DNA of 14,612 bases from Pseudomonadota bacterium. Lineage in GTDB: Bacteria > Pseudomonadota > Alphaproteobacteria > Rhizobiales > Beijerinckiaceae. The first letter of the stretch is position 1. Every line of letters begins with the position of its first letter. A program made the translations under genes and the position numbers. Where the stretch lies: assembly GCA_023422485.1 (NCBI GenBank), contig JAGTAM010000616.1, positions 1-14,612 on the forward strand, given 5' to 3'. Shown here piece by piece: positions 14,076-14,612 of this stretch. Under the pieces are notes generated by a model that was given only the letters and a program-made list of their open reading frames with translations, was not told the DNA's origin and made no database searches.

Positions 14076-14612
14076 TCACTGGGTACAGGGCAGCGGCGTC
14101 GGCGCCGCGCCGAAATCGTCGAGGTCGAGCGGCAGCTGGCGGCGGGGATCGCCGAGGGTTTCGCCCGCGCAAGCCCGCTCGGAGGCGGGCAGGACGAAGC
14201 GCCGGGCGCCGCTTCGCGCGGGCGCGATCAGGCTGACCTCGACCCGCCGGTTGATCCGCGCGAAGGGCTGGGCCGGGTCCTTCGGGCGGACGGGGCCCCA
14301 GCCGTGGATGCGCAGGCGGCGCGGATCGATGCCGTAGGTCTCGACGAGATGGGCCCTCACGCTGCGGGCGCGGGCGAGCGACAGGCGCCGGTTGTAGCCG
14401 AGGCCGCCCGCGGCATCGGTGTGCCCGGCGATGAGGAAGCCGTGGCCGGCAAGTTCGCGGGCCTGCAACGCCAGGCCCAGCGGCTCGAGTTGGATGCGCG
14501 CCTCGGGCGTCAGGTGGGCGCTGTCGTAGGCGAAGAACACGGTGAGATCGACCGAGCGGGCGGGATCGACCCGCAGGCTCGGACCGCCGTCGCCGGGAGA
14601 CACCGTGACCGG
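14076..14612 (-). CDS. OmpA-C-domain (peptidoglycan-binding) protein, 5' end outside window
   Basis: The 178 codons present contain an OmpA/MotB-type domain, which anchors outer-membrane or periplasmic proteins to peptidoglycan through diaminopimelate. The visible order is VDLTVFFAYDSAHLTPEARI, then FLIAGHTDAAG with the ligand Asp at residue 66, YNRRLSLARARSVRAHLVET, YGIDPRRLRIHGWGPVRP and FARINRRVEV with the ligand Arg near 123. After the domain there is a 50-residue tail with two cysteines (148 and 176), unusual for the family. A GTG at 14603 is possible, but the frame is open to the window edge (P-V-T before it) and no signal peptide is visible. The start is therefore probably further upstream. 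It is the first visible gene of the minus-strand cluster. Confidence 0.9.
   Translation of the reverse strand, partial: PVTVSPGDGGPSLRVDPARSVDLTVFFAYDSAHLTPEARIQLEPLGLALQARELAGHGFLIAGHTDAAGGLGYNRRLSLARARSVRAHLVETYGIDPRRLRIHGWGPVRPKDPAQPFARINRRVEVSLIAPARSGARRFVLPASERACAGETLGDPRRQLPLDLDDFGAAPTPLPCTQ

Noticed and set aside
1..14612. CRISPR array, tRNA, rRNA, insertion sequence or prophage
   Set aside because: No regularly spaced direct repeats, cloverleaf, rRNA-like stretch, transposase or integrase reading frame was seen.

Overview
The window is high-G+C bacterial chromosome. Flagellar (flhA), tex and group-2-capsule-type (kpsT/kpsE) genes, a CtrA-like site and a palindromic repeat of the type I associate with Hyphomicrobiales point to an alphaproteobacterium. 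Methylobacterium/Methylorubrum is my best guess, from memory of gene and repeat style, not from any search. No rRNA, tRNA, CRISPR, transposase or phage gene is visible.

Layout. (1) 1-1016, minus: the 5' part of flhA, running off the left edge, with a leader carrying two adjacent hairpins and a CtrA-like box. (2) 1206-2385, plus: a small exported protein, a repeat-rich intergenic stretch, and a glycine-zipper stress protein of the GSP17M type. A strong 17-bp inverted repeat separates this from the convergent genes that follow. (3) 2478-4521, minus: the polysaccharide-export pair kpsT then kpsE, with no permease gene (kpsM) beside it. (4) 4819-7134, minus: tex, a complete RNA-binding transcription accessory protein.

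(5) 7238-14612, minus: nine consecutive genes of mostly unknown function, nearly all carrying export signals. In transcription order they are an OmpA-C-domain protein (5' end off the window), a CsgG/LpoB-like protein, an exported 333-aa protein, an SH3-like protein, a small cytosolic protein overlapping a lipoprotein gene by ATGA, a two-helix membrane protein, a Cys-rich exported protein, and a large exported protein. One tiny plus-strand gene (47 aa) sits between the third and fourth. Order and spacing suggest a co-expressed envelope module with a peptidoglycan-binding member. Its function is not known to me, and it is the best candidate here for an undescribed system.

A 46-bp palindromic repeat occurs twice in opposite orientation (1594-1639 and 11719-11764). 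One stem base pair has changed on both sides, so pairing is kept. The second copy lies inside the apparent N-terminal coding region of the SH3-like protein. Several starts were moved from the longest reading frame using ribosome-binding sites and signal peptides. The start of the large exported protein (7238-9019) remains unresolved.
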